Assembly: GCA_009829735.1 (NCBI GenBank) | Contig: CM020618.1 | Span: 26,884,894 to 26,948,893, forward strand | Source of the DNA: Pyropia yezoensis | Lineage: Eukaryota; Rhodophyta; Bangiophyceae; Bangiales; Bangiaceae | Direction of reading: 5' to 3' | Length of the DNA: 64,000 bases | Shown here: positions 52,791 through 64,000 of the stretch, piece after piece | How the letters are laid out: every line of letters starts with the position of its first letter | Position numbering within the stretch: the first letter of the stretch is position 1 | Position numbers and translations under genes: made by a program | The notes under the pieces: model-generated | The model's input: the letters and a program-made list of their open reading frames with translations, nothing else | What the model was told of the DNA's origin: nothing | Databases searched by the model: none

Positions 52791-55700
52791 GGGGTTGTGC
52801 TGCCGAGGAACGCAGCGTTCCATGACAGGATCGCTAAAATCTGGTGTGTGTGGTTATTAGATACCTATCTACTTGCTTTCAAGGGTTTTGGGCCCTCCCC
52901 CACTCACGGTAGCTAGTCTGTTTACAGTGTCGACCACTGTCCAAAATGTTGACCACACCAGGGTCTCCTGGAGGCCCCCAGGAGGCAGACTCGTGACCGA
53001 AGTATTTTCTTTTCTTTTTGTCTGCTACTTCCAAGTCAAGAACAAGAGAAGCACACATGGCCTGAGCATCAGGCCTTCCAAAAATGGATACACATAGCCG
53101 TTGTTGTTTTTCTTGTCATGCATCAAGACCTGAGCCTCAACTATCTTTTTGCTGTGCTTTTTTCTCTGCTACAGAGTGTAGTATTCTCGGAGACATTCGG
53201 CACCCTTGTGGCACCAAAGGGCCACACTCAGCAAGAATGATTCGCTTGCAGCGCACCGCAGCCCGCGCCGGTGAGCAGATCGGGTGCCCCCATTGGCCCC
53301 AAGACGTGGTCGACATTAGTGAGCAGATAACTGACACTACTTTTGCCTTCTCTCCTCATAGCTCAGAGAGAACAAGAGCACTCAGAAAATAAAAAATACC
53401 ATCTGGATCCCCTCAGTCTCCTCTACAAAGTGGTATGTCGTGCATTTCATGCAGTACACAGAGACCAAGGATCTCATCGAGAATGGTCGACATTAGGTCC
53501 AGACTGGCTATATCATAGACGATCAGGGCACGGTGTGTCGTGCTCTAAAAGGCTCGGGTGGCATACAAATACGAGATTCCATATTCAGCCGGCCAATAGA
53601 TTCTGTAATCGTAGGACCTGGTGCCGAGCCGCACCTGTTAACGGGCGGCTCGCAGCGCAGCGAGGTCGTGATGCATCCGGCCCCATAGAATCCTTGGGAT
53701 AACACGTTCACCTCATGATCTCGACCACCATGCAAAGTTATATGAATTATAAATATACATGGTTGACGTTTGGAACACGTGTTGGCATCGGGTAGGTTTC
53801 GAATGGTCGCCTCCCGTCACCGTCGAGCGACGCGGGCTCCCCCATCAGTCCGCCACCACACACCCACCCCCTCTCTCACACGGTCCATTTGGTCCATTCT
53901 CGCGCGCTTCATCCACTGGCACCCCAGTCGCCCCCCGCATCGCGCATGCGGGGAGGCGCCCCTTCTCCCGCCACCCCTCCTAGAGGCGCTGACACGTCCG
54001 CAGCTTCGTGTATGTGTGAGTGTAGGCAGTCACTGACCAAGGCATACCCCGGCAGCGGCTGGTGGTCCCCTGAAAACCAGCCCTCCGCACACTTCCTCCG
54101 CTTCTTTCCCACCTTCGTTCCCTCTCACCCACCCCTCTTCCCCCCTCCTCGAAGCTAACAGTCATTCCTGTCCGCCCTACGCGCCGTAGCACAGCACGTT
54201 GCGGCCGTTTAGCGGCTGCGTCGGGCAGCTCCATCAGCACCATTTTGAGGAGGGCGCGGCCGAGGCGAGCCAGCTGCGCCTGGCTCGCCGTGATAACCTT
54301 CCGCGACCTGACCCAGGTGACACCCTCGGAGCATGGCGGCGTCGTCCGAAAGTGCCAGGCGGCAGGACAGCCGCGACTCACGAGAACACACCTCACGCCC
54401 CCGCTCCCCACCAGGCCTCACCTATTTTTACATCGAAAAGCAACCCCCCCCCTCCCCTCGCCCTCACTCTTCTCGCGTCGTTCTCCTCGATTCATCTGCG
54501 AGAGCTGCCCGAGGAAGCCGCACGCCGACGCCGCAATCAAACACCGCTCAGGAGATGGCGCCCCCTCCTCACCCCCTCAGCGTTCCCTCTCCACCATTGT
54601 GAACACGTCTCACTGAAGTGCCCCTCCTGAAAGTAAAAAAAAGTCAGCCATGCAGTGCGATCCCCTCACCTCATGCTATCTAGATATGTTTTTACATATT
54701 GCAATAAGGAAATATTCAAATACTTTGAAACATTTCAGATGGCAAGGAAAGCTGTAATCAAGTTCAAAAGCGTCTCAAGTCATTACACAAATCTCGTATG
54801 TGCATGGCACCCGAGCCCCCTGAGAGGTGTGGTTGCACATAGGTACCCTGGTCGGGCGTGTAGCAGTGCATTCGGGCAGCCGTCGGGCGGGCAGCTGTTG
54901 AAGCTGCGGCGTCGGACACGAGCAGAGTCACACAGCGTTCCTGACGGTCATGGCCATTGGAACACAACTGGTCCGAGTCCCGGCAGCCCTTGGCGGAGGC
55001 GCTTTGGCTGCATCTCATAAATAGAAACGTCATCTAGAAAGCCTTCATTATCAAATATCTATATCTACCTATATTTCTTCATTAAATATTGGTCGGCTTA
55101 CAATAATAAATAGCATGACACGGTCACCATTGTCGTTCCGGTACTTCACTGCTCACATGTGGCTCGGGGGGCCCTCGTTCCATGAAACATTGATATGTTT
55201 ACTGCTTCTTTCACTCGTGGCCGGCGACGAGCGACGGCAGTCTGCGCTGGCCGCCAGCAGCGGCGGCCGGCAGCGAGCGGCGCGCGACGACTGCCTGCGG
55301 CTGCGGTCAGCGGACGGCCGCCGTCAGCCAGCGGCTGGCGACTAGCGGCGGAGACCAACGACCCGGGGCGGCTGCTAGCCGTAGCGGCCAGCGACGCCTG
55401 CCAGTGGTACCGCCGAGCGGCGCCAGAGATCGGTAGTGGCTAGCAGCGTCGGCGGCCGGTGGCGGCAGTCCGCGTCGGGAACTACCGGTGGTGGCCGGCG
55501 GGGGCCGGCGACGACGGCGGCCGGCGGCGGCAGCCAGAGGAGGCTGTGTTTAAAGCCTGGTTGTCACGTGCACCATGGCAGGCATGCGCATCGCAATGAA
55601 GCGAGCAGAGTATGTACTTACGAGCAACCTGTGGCCTACAATGAATACGGGCATGAAAGTGGGATGCCCCTGCCGCATTCCGAGAGGTTGCCACATTTCG

Positions 55701-56655
55701 ATGTGCAAAGATGAGTTCGCCCATCGAGTCCGTTGATCGAAGTTCGCTGCTCCTCTGAACGGGTTACAAAACGTGCTGCTTCGCCCTTCATGGTCGCGAT
55801 GAATGAAGGTGCTTCGAAAGACGTACTCAAGTCTGGCAAAACACGCCTCGAGGCTGTTCGTCGCACTTCGCGCCTTTTAAACGTTGCGAGGGGCAGAGGT
55901 GAGGGTGTCCGGGATCTGGTTGGGCGGGGAATTTACCACACCTATTCCATACGGGTGGACGGCAGCCTCGGCGGCTCGCAGCGACGGGCGGGCAGGCAGT
56001 TTGGCGCGAGGACGGCGCCGGCGTCGGCAAGGGACTCGCGCCACCGTCTCGAGCATCTGTAGCCTAGAAGACCTATCCGAAGCTGTCGTGGGATTGTCAT
56101 CCAGCTATGTATATTTAATTCTCATGAGAAACTGCACAAATGATCGCATCGGTCGCCTTGTGTCTACTAGTGCAACGAGCTCAAACTCGAGCTCTCACGA
56201 GAGCCCGAGAGAGGGCTCCTCGCGCGACACAGGCTCTCGATTCGTTCGCTGGCGGGTTTGTAATCCAGCAGGGCCGGGACTCAGGGCCCGCTGTGAGGGG
56301 AGGCATGCAAAGCTCGAATTATTTGAAGGGTTTCCTAGTGAACCGGGTGAGCATCGTCTCACGTGCGGCCGGACTCTAGCCGACATCTACTATCTAATTA
56401 CATTAGAGAGTGTTTTGCAACCAGGTAGTGGGAAGCCATCGTGACTATTTTGTGGGAAGAGCTAACCAATTGCAACAGTGAGCTGGATCGTGAGTTTTGG
56501 CACACCGTCGACTTCGTGGGATCGGGCTTCAAGACCACCCGACTCCCCCCGAAGCGCACCCTGAACCACTCTCCCGCATCAAGTGCAGACCAGGGACCGC
56601 CCGGGGTACTGCCAGTTGATTTCCGCTGGGATGGAGTGGTAGAGACGGAAAGAGC
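52791..56655. other. No gene seen
   Basis: Balanced base composition except a GC-rich patch at 55210-55540 built from CGGCGG/GCCGGC words. Short ORFs only, no coherent domain on either strand. Confidence 0.45.
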
Positions 56656-56795
56656 CATAGCTAATGCGCGTCCCGCAAAAAGTGGACGTACACGGGTCGT
56701 GCAGTGTGCGTTTGATTGGTCCAGTGGCCGATGTTTTTTGACATGATCACGACACGAGCACGTCCACTTTTTACGGGACGCACTATATATCGATA
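56656..56795. repeat. Short inverted-repeat element (MITE-like)
   Basis: Arms 56666-56691 and 56758-56783 are inverted copies, 24 of 26 positions alike, with core GTCCCGCAAAAAGTGGACGT. The loop is 66 bp; no target duplication was recognised. Confidence 0.6.
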
Positions 56796-57840
56796 AGTGG
56801 TAACGCAATCGTGGGATCTTGACGGCTCTTGGCACTACGTGGCATACGTGTCGCGCCACGTTGGCCCATATGACCCCGCAAATGGGTTGCAGAAACTCTC
56901 TACTCTTGGGCACGAGCCAGCACCCGTTGGTCGTTAACAGTCCGTTTACTGATCATGTAATCCAGGGAGCACGTTCACGTTGTCTGCTTGGATCGTGTAT
57001 TGCGATACGTACTGACATATATATGCGCACGCCAACAAAGCTTGCACGCGCGCAGCACCGAGGCTGTTTGTTGCGCTCTGCGCCTGTTTACAACTAGCGA
57101 AGCTCTACGAGCTTGTCTACCCCAATGAAGCCACCCGTCTGTGTCTTCGTCCCCCACTCCTCCCTCACATACTGCCCCGCCCGGATCCCTTTCTTGATCT
57201 GACCAAGCCGCCTACCCATGCTGAGCCCGGCAGCGTCGCGGCAATTGCCGATGGACCCGTTTCGGCGACGCAGCAGGCCGCTTCTTCACACCGGGGCGCC
57301 GCGCGTGGGGCACTACATGAGCGGTCGCCTCCCCCCGCGGACCCGCTCCTGCGCGCCTGCGAGCTGTTTCCTACTTTGGCTAGTAAAGCCAGGTTTTCTC
57401 GACTTATATATCTTGTATCTGGCCTGTTGAGAAGAGTGGTCGGAACGTAGTGAAGAATAGTGGCATGCTCCGCCCTCGTGGGCGACAGACAAGCAGCAGC
57501 GGACGAAACGTCGTCATCGAGAAGCCCTCATCACGAGGGACCGGCGGGTCATCGGCCTCATCAAAACGTTCCGAAAAAAACGTCTGCGGCCGGGCACCGC
57601 GCGCCAGCGCGTGCGTACGGGCTTGGTATAATTTCCGTACTAAGGGGGGACGCCCAGGGAAGAGTAAGTGTGGCCGTGCTATTTCTCTTCACATGTAGCG
57701 CACTCGGGACAGACCCTGGATGCTTTTGGCCAGTTTAGGAGCATTACACGTGGCAGCCCGATATGAATGCGGTGCGACGAGACATTTTTCACATAAGAAA
57801 CGGAAAACCGAACACCACGAGAATGAGCTCAGGGGCGGTC
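56796..57840. other. No gene seen
   Basis: Short ORFs, no domain or repeat recognised. Confidence 0.4.
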
Positions 57841-58514
57841 CGAGACACGATGTGGCATGTGGCAAAGCGATTGTGGCAAGCTTTGGCGTGATCTAATTGG
57901 CTATTCCGGAAGTGGGCCATCCCGGGATCTCGCCACAATCGCAGGGCCGCAGCCGAGTGGCTTGTGGCGAAAGCCATGTGGTGCATTGTGGCAGACGAGC
58001 TCGTGCAATCTCTCAAGACTTCTCGCCCAGACCGGTTGCTGCAAAGAGGAATTTGGAAAGTCCTTTTCGATCCTGTAAGCGTCGGGCCGAGTCTTGCGCG
58101 CAGGCCGCGCCGTCGCGGCCGGGTTTCTGCGCGCCCGCCCCTCGCCACGGTGCGCCGCAGCTTCTTTTGCCTCCTGGTCGTGTTGTCTCTTCCCGCCACA
58201 GTTCAAGCGCGTATCAACGTCACCTACGATCCCGCGCAGGTGAAGGCCGTTATGATGGTGTGGCTGCAGTGAGGGGGGGCTTGAGGGGGGTGGGTGTTCA
58301 GGCAGGGGTTGCCGGAGGGGGGGCGGGGTGGGGGGGCGGACTGGGACTGTGCACGGTGGGCAGCTGGCATTCCTGCGCAGACAAGTAATAAAATTATTGT
58401 ACTGCAGCTTGCCACAAAGGTCCAGGTCTGAGAATGTCCCGGCGCGACCTCGTGGTAATGGCACCCGGTTTGTGGCGCCACAATCGCTTCGCCACACACC
58501 ACCACAATGTCTCG
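57841..58514. repeat. Inverted-terminal-repeat element of about 674 bp
   Basis: Termini 57841-57877 and 58477-58514 are inverted copies (CGAGACA, then TGTGGC, then AAGCGATTGTGGC). Inside, on +, a frame ends in a signal-peptide-like stretch RRSFFCLLVVLSLPATVQAR followed by INVTYDPAQ and a GTGAAG donor-like site near 58239. No transposase is visible. Likely a non-autonomous DNA transposon, possibly carrying an exon fragment. Confidence 0.55.
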
Positions 58515-60811
58515 TTCTGGCAGGCCACTGATAGCCCAAGAGCTATAGCTTGACCAAAATATCCGGTTTGGGTCGAGCGATAGCCTTGACGCTAAGAAGG
58601 TTCCAATTAATGCTGGCACCTCATTGGCAGGTCATCGATTACGCACATATCGCTTTTCTTGCTATAGTTTTACATACCCATATTTTTCTGAATGCCGACA
58701 TTGGTGGAAGTGCCCTTATTGGGGACGACAGGCTATATGCTGTGGAAAGTAGGTGGCTCACATTCGCTCTCAGCGTGACGGGAGAAGGCGCGCTGATTAT
58801 TCTGCTGGCGGGTCGCCCGGATGAAGCTTGAAGATGCGGCGTTTTGTAGACACTGACTGGAGACCGAGATTGATCGATTTGAAACAGGCTTGAAGAAAGT
58901 ACTCGGAAACTTTCCGTGGCGATCATGGGATGGCCATGTGCACGACTCAAAACACATACTGCACGTCAGCCGAAAAGTATGCATGCCGAGATTGACCTCG
59001 AAGACTTTCCCCCCCAGATGCCTCGCCATCCGCAGGCCAGGCGAAAATTCTGCAGACTGCGTCGCACTCTCGATGCACATTAGTGGGCCCTCCAGCTTAA
59101 TTTTCGTCATGTGCGCCCCTGTGGCAAGACCACTGTGATTAAGATCAGAGCCGAGATAGAAATCTTCAGAAACTTCGCTCCTGGTGCACTAAGCCACCGA
59201 GGCTTGTCCTAATCCATGTTTGGAAGGAGGCGGGGCTGGAATCGGGCTGGCCGGGCCCAACACTGAGACCGGATCTTTTCAGAACCGGTTGCGTTTCGTG
59301 CGTTAACTTGGAGTGTGTTTTTTTGTCAGGGAAGGGCGCGGGGGCCTGCTGGCTAGCAGGGGTGCTTCTGATTGGTGAGACGGCAAGCGGGGGTCCTCAC
59401 GAGATCTTCTGCTGATGGCGTCTCTCGAAGGCTCGTTCCGACAGGCAGGCTTGCAGGTCCACTGGACGACCGTCAGAAGGGCATGATCCAATCACCAACG
59501 GAGATAGCGATCAGATCCTGGCATGGTCCGCCACAGGAGCACTTGGCTCGGCCTCTCATTGGACAACGACTCGAACGCGAGATCAAAGGAAAGTTCGGTG
59601 GGCGTCGGAGACGCGACAACGCGCATGTATACTTTTTGGCGGACGTGCAATATGTACGGGAGTATCGAATGTGAGCTTTACTTGACACAAAATACAATGC
59701 CTTCTCCGAAAAAATATCAGGACATCATCCTGGGTTGCCGAAAGCAGTTTTGAGATAGCTGACGCTGCAAAATACGCGAAGAGTATTCGTGCCGGGCAAA
59801 GAGTCGGTCAGAAAGACCTTTTGAATGCTTCTTCTGTCGTGCTCCAACAATTTTGCAACATTTCGGCGGAACTGATGCACTACTGCCACCGACACTATCG
59901 AGGAAAAACCTCGAGAATGTTCGCAGGAGAATTCTAACTTCAGTTCTCATGTCTGCTCTGAAAGCAGCTCGTACCCTGCTTGTAGGAAACGAGTACGTTT
60001 CATCTCGCACTGCTCTCGCGGCCATTTCGCTTTTAACGCCGCAATAGTTTTGCAGAAAACACGAAGGTGCTGAGGCACAGGAGCGGGCGCACCCGGCCGG
60101 TTAGTTTTACGGCATTGCCGCCAAGTCTTCGAGAATTGGTGAACGTGTGTTAGACGAAGCAGCTCTCTACCCATCTGCGGCACTTTCAAGAAGAGTGGAA
60201 TAATTTCTGAAAGCTCTTGGAACGAGGGAAAAGAGCGAACGAGAAGAGCAAACTCGCATCTCGAGTGAGACTGACGGCAGGAAGTCGCGCGCAAAACCGC
60301 ATGAGTACTCTAAGCGTTTTGTGTCTTGTTTGTTCTTTGGTATGGGGTCACGGACGCTGGCTACAGGGTGCCTTGCCTGGCTGAGTTTCAGTATCATGCC
60401 TCTCGGTAACGCTGCCAGTTATGCCACCACTGCTGACGCTGACTCCACAGACTGCATCGCCGCCACCCTGTCCGCCGACCCTCCCATTCTGGTGACAGCA
60501 CGCCCCAAGTACGGCGGGGGATCTGTGCGGAGCAAAATAAAATCAGTGCCGAGACTGCTGTGGCCACTGGATCTGTCGCTTTTGCCCCCAGGCCGAGGGT
60601 CGCAGCCGGCCCATCTTCGTCTTACGTACCGTACTGAGCGGCAAGAAAATCAGCAACGATATTGCCGGGAGCGAGCAGGTTAAGAGCGCAATGCGTGGAC
60701 GACGACGTGCAGACCGTCCTTTACGGCGTCATTGCACCGAGGTTAGGCCAAGTCGAGCAAAAAAACAATAGAAAAATCAGTACTCAAGATATAATATATG
60801 AATCTGTAGAT
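58515..60811. other. No gene seen
   Basis: Short ORFs only. A 120-codon frame at 60321-60683 begins with a hydrophobic segment (LATGCLAWLSFSIMPLGNAA) but otherwise shows no domain. Confidence 0.4.
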
Positions 60812-61272
60812 CAATATATTGCAGTTTTCCGAATTTTGTCCCATGTGGACAAGAGCAAGAGAAAGTGTACAAGAGCAAGGGCCAATCGCATGCTCGCAGC
60901 AGAGGGCTTACCAATGGCGTGCTGCAACACGTCTGTCAGAAGAACCTGATGATTGTCTATGGCCACAACTGCTCTCGCAATGAACGCTGGTTGGTCAAGA
61001 CACTCTTGTTTTTTCATCGGATCTCGCCGGTTGGCCCTTTATCTCAGGTCATCTCTGTCAAGAACAGTCCGAAGCTCTCAGCCGGTGCTTGTTCTGCCCT
61101 CGAAGTGGTCAGAATTCCCGAGAGAACCCCCGATCACACTGTTCGTACAACAACGGACCCTCATGCAGAGCAGTCATTGGCCAGAGAGGCAGCACCTGAG
61201 TCATATCATTAGTCAAACACAGTTTGCTCTTGCTCTTGTCCACATGGGACAAAATTGGGAGAACTGCAATAT
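60812..61272. repeat. Inverted-terminal-repeat element of about 460 bp (MITE-like)
   Basis: Arms 60812-60861 and 61227-61272 are inverted copies (ATTGCAG, AATTTTGTCCCATGTGGACA, AGAGCAAGAG). Weaker similarity extends inward about 30-40 bp (CCAATGGCGTGCTGC versus CCAATGACTGCTCTGC). No coding capacity. Confidence 0.65.
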
Positions 61273-64000
61273 CTGGGATAAAGAAATTAAACTTTCTTCC
61301 ATCCATGATGGGCAGCCCACCTGATCCGGTAGCACAAAGAGACGACTTTACAGACTCCGGATATGCATGCTCTTTCGGATGGTACTTATCTATTTTTGCG
61401 TGCAGTTGTTGACTTGGAGGATTTGTTGTCGAAGCGTTTTACGCCCGCTGCGATCACCTGGCGCCGTCGGGCATGTCGTGTGCATGCTAAGGGTGTTGGG
61501 CACCGAATGGCCTTGAAAAGGTGGGAAAGCGGTGCCCGCAACCTTGGTCCATCACTGCTGAGACATGAGCGATGGCTGTGGCGGATCCTGCAGCCACCAC
61601 CCAATCACTCTGAAAACGAAAGCTGCCCGCTCTTGCTCGTCCTCTCGCTTCTCAAAAGACACGAGTTTCCCGTCTGGCAACACTGTTGCAGCTGAAAACC
61701 ATCACACAAGAGAGCCAACAACAGTATAGGCGTCTCAACTTCATACGTCGCAGAGATACACCACAGTTTTGCACGGTACCTAATAATTGAACTATATTGC
61801 CCAAATTAGTCGTTACAGTGCCCGACAACAGGTCCCGCAAGTGAAATGAACTTCCGGGTCTCGAAAGGGCACCCCAAATCGGACCATGAACGCAATTTAA
61901 ACCCCTGTCGCCACCAAAGAACTCTGCCCTCGCGACAATCACCCCTGTTGCGAACCAGGGCGCGTTTTCACATATATATCAACGCTTTGTTCGAGGAATG
62001 CAGACAGTCTGGTAGAGTTCACATTGAAGACACTTTTATCTCGAGATTGTCAGCGGAAGTCATACGTTCACGCCTTTAAAAACCGTGAGTAAAAGACCAG
62101 CAAAAAAGTCCCAAGTAGTTTCCGTCATCGCTGTCCCAGACCATCATTTTTCAGAATCCCTGAACGGTTCTCAGATCGACTTCGAGAACAAGTGCCGGTC
62201 ATTCTTGTCAAGAATGTTCACCGTTGCTCTCGAGCCTTTCTTCGTGAAATATCACTTGTCTACTACTATGAAGAATTTCAAGGAATGTATTGGATGCATA
62301 TTCACTGTTTCAGTGAATGGGTGATCTTGAGTACTCTTTGTTATCTTTGTCTTTTGAACCGTTCTGCAATACGTTTTCGAATATTTTCGCACGTCACAGC
62401 ATAGCGCTCAGCGGCATGTTCTCCAGCGGCGCCTTTTGATTGGGTGATGACTAGTCTACGCATGATTTTGCGGATTGCGCTGTTCTGGATGTGAATTGCA
62501 CGCCCTTGTGTGACCTTCCCCAGAAAGTACAGTACGGGGCCGCCGTGCCCGCCCGTCCTGCCGCCGTTGACGCCGCTGCGACCGCAGCCCCGTTTACGGC
62601 GGAGGTGCACAGGGTGTTCCCGTTGACATTTGTAGAATGTGAACTTGCCATCGGGCCCCTGGCGATGCACCTGTTGCCACAGCACCTGTGAGGAAGCCTT
62701 CCGCGTGCAGGCATGGTGGGCGGAGGAGTGTTGGGCGAGGGTGTAAATCTTTTTCCCTTCTAATCACATGCGTAATACATAAGGGAAAATATCTGGGACC
62801 TCTACTTACTGATCCTGCCGAACCAAATCCTGGCAACATGGATCAACTCCTTGTACTGTGGAGCATGACGTGGTGTACCTTCCACACTCAAGATGAGTCC
62901 GCCGCTGTCTCGCGGTATCCGCCGGCCGCAGGACAGCAGCCATCGACAGCCCATCATGGTCTATCGTAAGGCGCTACCGTCAGCACTCATGACAAGCCCC
63001 ATATGCCACAGCTGGTGAGTCCGTGAGACTGTCCTCGCTGCAGCATTGCAGCAATGCGACTGGCTAGCTAGCTGGCCGATTAGGTCGACTCGATCGAACC
63101 GTGCTTACACGCCTCTCGTACCTTCGGACCGACTGTCGTCTGCGGCCGACCTGGACGGCACAGCAGGCGCCGCACACCGGACCCCTTAGTTTGGGGCAAG
63201 CTGGCGCTGCAATCCTGTAGTGCACACGCTCGCCCATGCTTTGCTCAGAGAGCCGTGCTTTGTTTTTGTGCCGTTTAGTGCCTACCGGCGGCGCGACGGG
63301 GAAACGCATGCTTTAGCGCACCCCGGGCGCCCCGACACGAGCATATAGAGCGTGGGTGTCGGTGCCACTGGGGGAGACCGGAGGGGTAACTGCTCACACA
63401 GACTAAAGACGACCTTTACCCTTTGAACCCATATCGATCTCCACCGACGTCGCGCCGTCCTCTTCCCCAGACCCACCACCGTCACCGCCCCGACCCTCTT
63501 CTCAGCACCCTGTCGCCCTCTTGGCTGGCACGGGTCGCTGACACCAATCACGAGTACGTTGAGGGCTGCCCAAGTGTGGGTGGTTCATCACATTTGGTAG
63601 CTTCAGACACTTTGACATTCTACCTGGTGGTGACTGGCGATTCCCTTTCGATTTGGCTCTTCCTGCGATTGTGCAGTCGTGTTGCCCTCTGTGTCAGGCT
63701 TGCCACGGGAACGTAGCGAGCTCCACGAATCACACCGAAAGAACAATTTCCTGACACAACCTTTGCGGTTTCTTTCACGGAAAATGTTTTGTGGTCAACC
63801 GATTGCTGAATCCCAGTGAGATCCAGATCAGATTCGGAGTACTCCTCCTCAGCACTGGCGGCCGGCCCTACATCCTCGGCGGGCTCGGCGCACGATACGG
63901 GGTCCATGTCACGTGGCGACCCCCCAGGGCGTACAACCTCGCCCGCGTACCCCCGACGGTCCTCGCACCCCCAACGGCCCGTGGCGCCTTTAAGGCACGG
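61273..64000. other. No gene seen
   Basis: Short ORFs only. A 95-codon minus frame starting at 63907 (MDPVSCAEPAEDVGP) is acidic at its N-terminus and could be a first exon, but nothing else supports it. Confidence 0.4.

Noticed and set aside
50399-52916. Very long + strand ORFs with poly-His and poly-Ala
   Set aside because: They lie opposite the better-supported LPPLPRQ gene and in GGTGC or GCC arrays; His and Ala strings come from CAC and GCC repeats.
57964-58272. 102-codon + ORF as a secreted protein gene
   Set aside because: Only the last 40 residues look protein-like and the ORF lies inside an inverted-repeat element; kept as an observation, not a gene.
63620-63907. 95-codon minus ORF near the window end
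   Set aside because: It has an acidic start and no frame damage, but chance ORFs of this length are common here and no domain or splice support is seen.

Overview
The window looks like a GC-rich, repeat-dense eukaryotic nuclear genome. Evidence: chromodomain-bearing Ty3/gypsy LTR retrotransposons, a nuclear-type tRNA-Ser with Pol III boxes, a SETD3/Rubisco-LSMT-like methyltransferase, a CRAL-TRIO protein, and long GGC/CCG, poly-G and CAC tracts. Host genes are mostly single open frames rich in Ala/Gly/Pro. A plant-lineage alga such as a bangiophyte red alga (Porphyra/Pyropia type) or a green alga fits, but this is inference only.

Layout. 1-12105 is the 3' part of a family-2 Ty3/gypsy element (element A; 3' LTR 11743-12105), with a family-1 element (element B; LTRs 1628-2096 and 10244-10711) nested in it. 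12106-17500 is host or low-complexity DNA with dispersed GATC-palindrome repeats and one weak ORF. 17550-21544 holds a degraded third-family element (element D): a chromodomain tail on + and a gag frame that runs into an antisense-ORF-like module on -. A tRNA-Ser(AGA) gene lies at 22827-22907. 26012-36834 is a nearly intact family-2 element (element C) with 363-bp LTRs and a perfect 5-bp target duplication (CAGAA); it sits in one arm of an older inverted-repeat element. 38.9-51.2 kb carries the host genes: a 2OG-Fe(II)/PhyH-like oxygenase (+), a CRAL-TRIO protein (+), a SET-domain methyltransferase (-) and a Pro/Ala-rich protein with three LPPLPRQ repeats (-), separated by minisatellites. 52.8-64 kb has more balanced base composition; it holds short inverted-repeat (MITE-like) elements and no gene I can support.

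How the parts work together. Elements A to D share an unusual plan. LTR, PBS, gag and pol lie on one strand. A third long ORF (called aORF here) lies on the opposite strand between pol and the 3' LTR, converging on pol. The aORF protein is recognisably related across three otherwise divergent families, resembles no domain I know, and is intact in the youngest copy (C). B and A share with C a primer-binding site or a stem-loop-rich 3' region. The conserved antisense gene is the best candidate for an undescribed system in this window.
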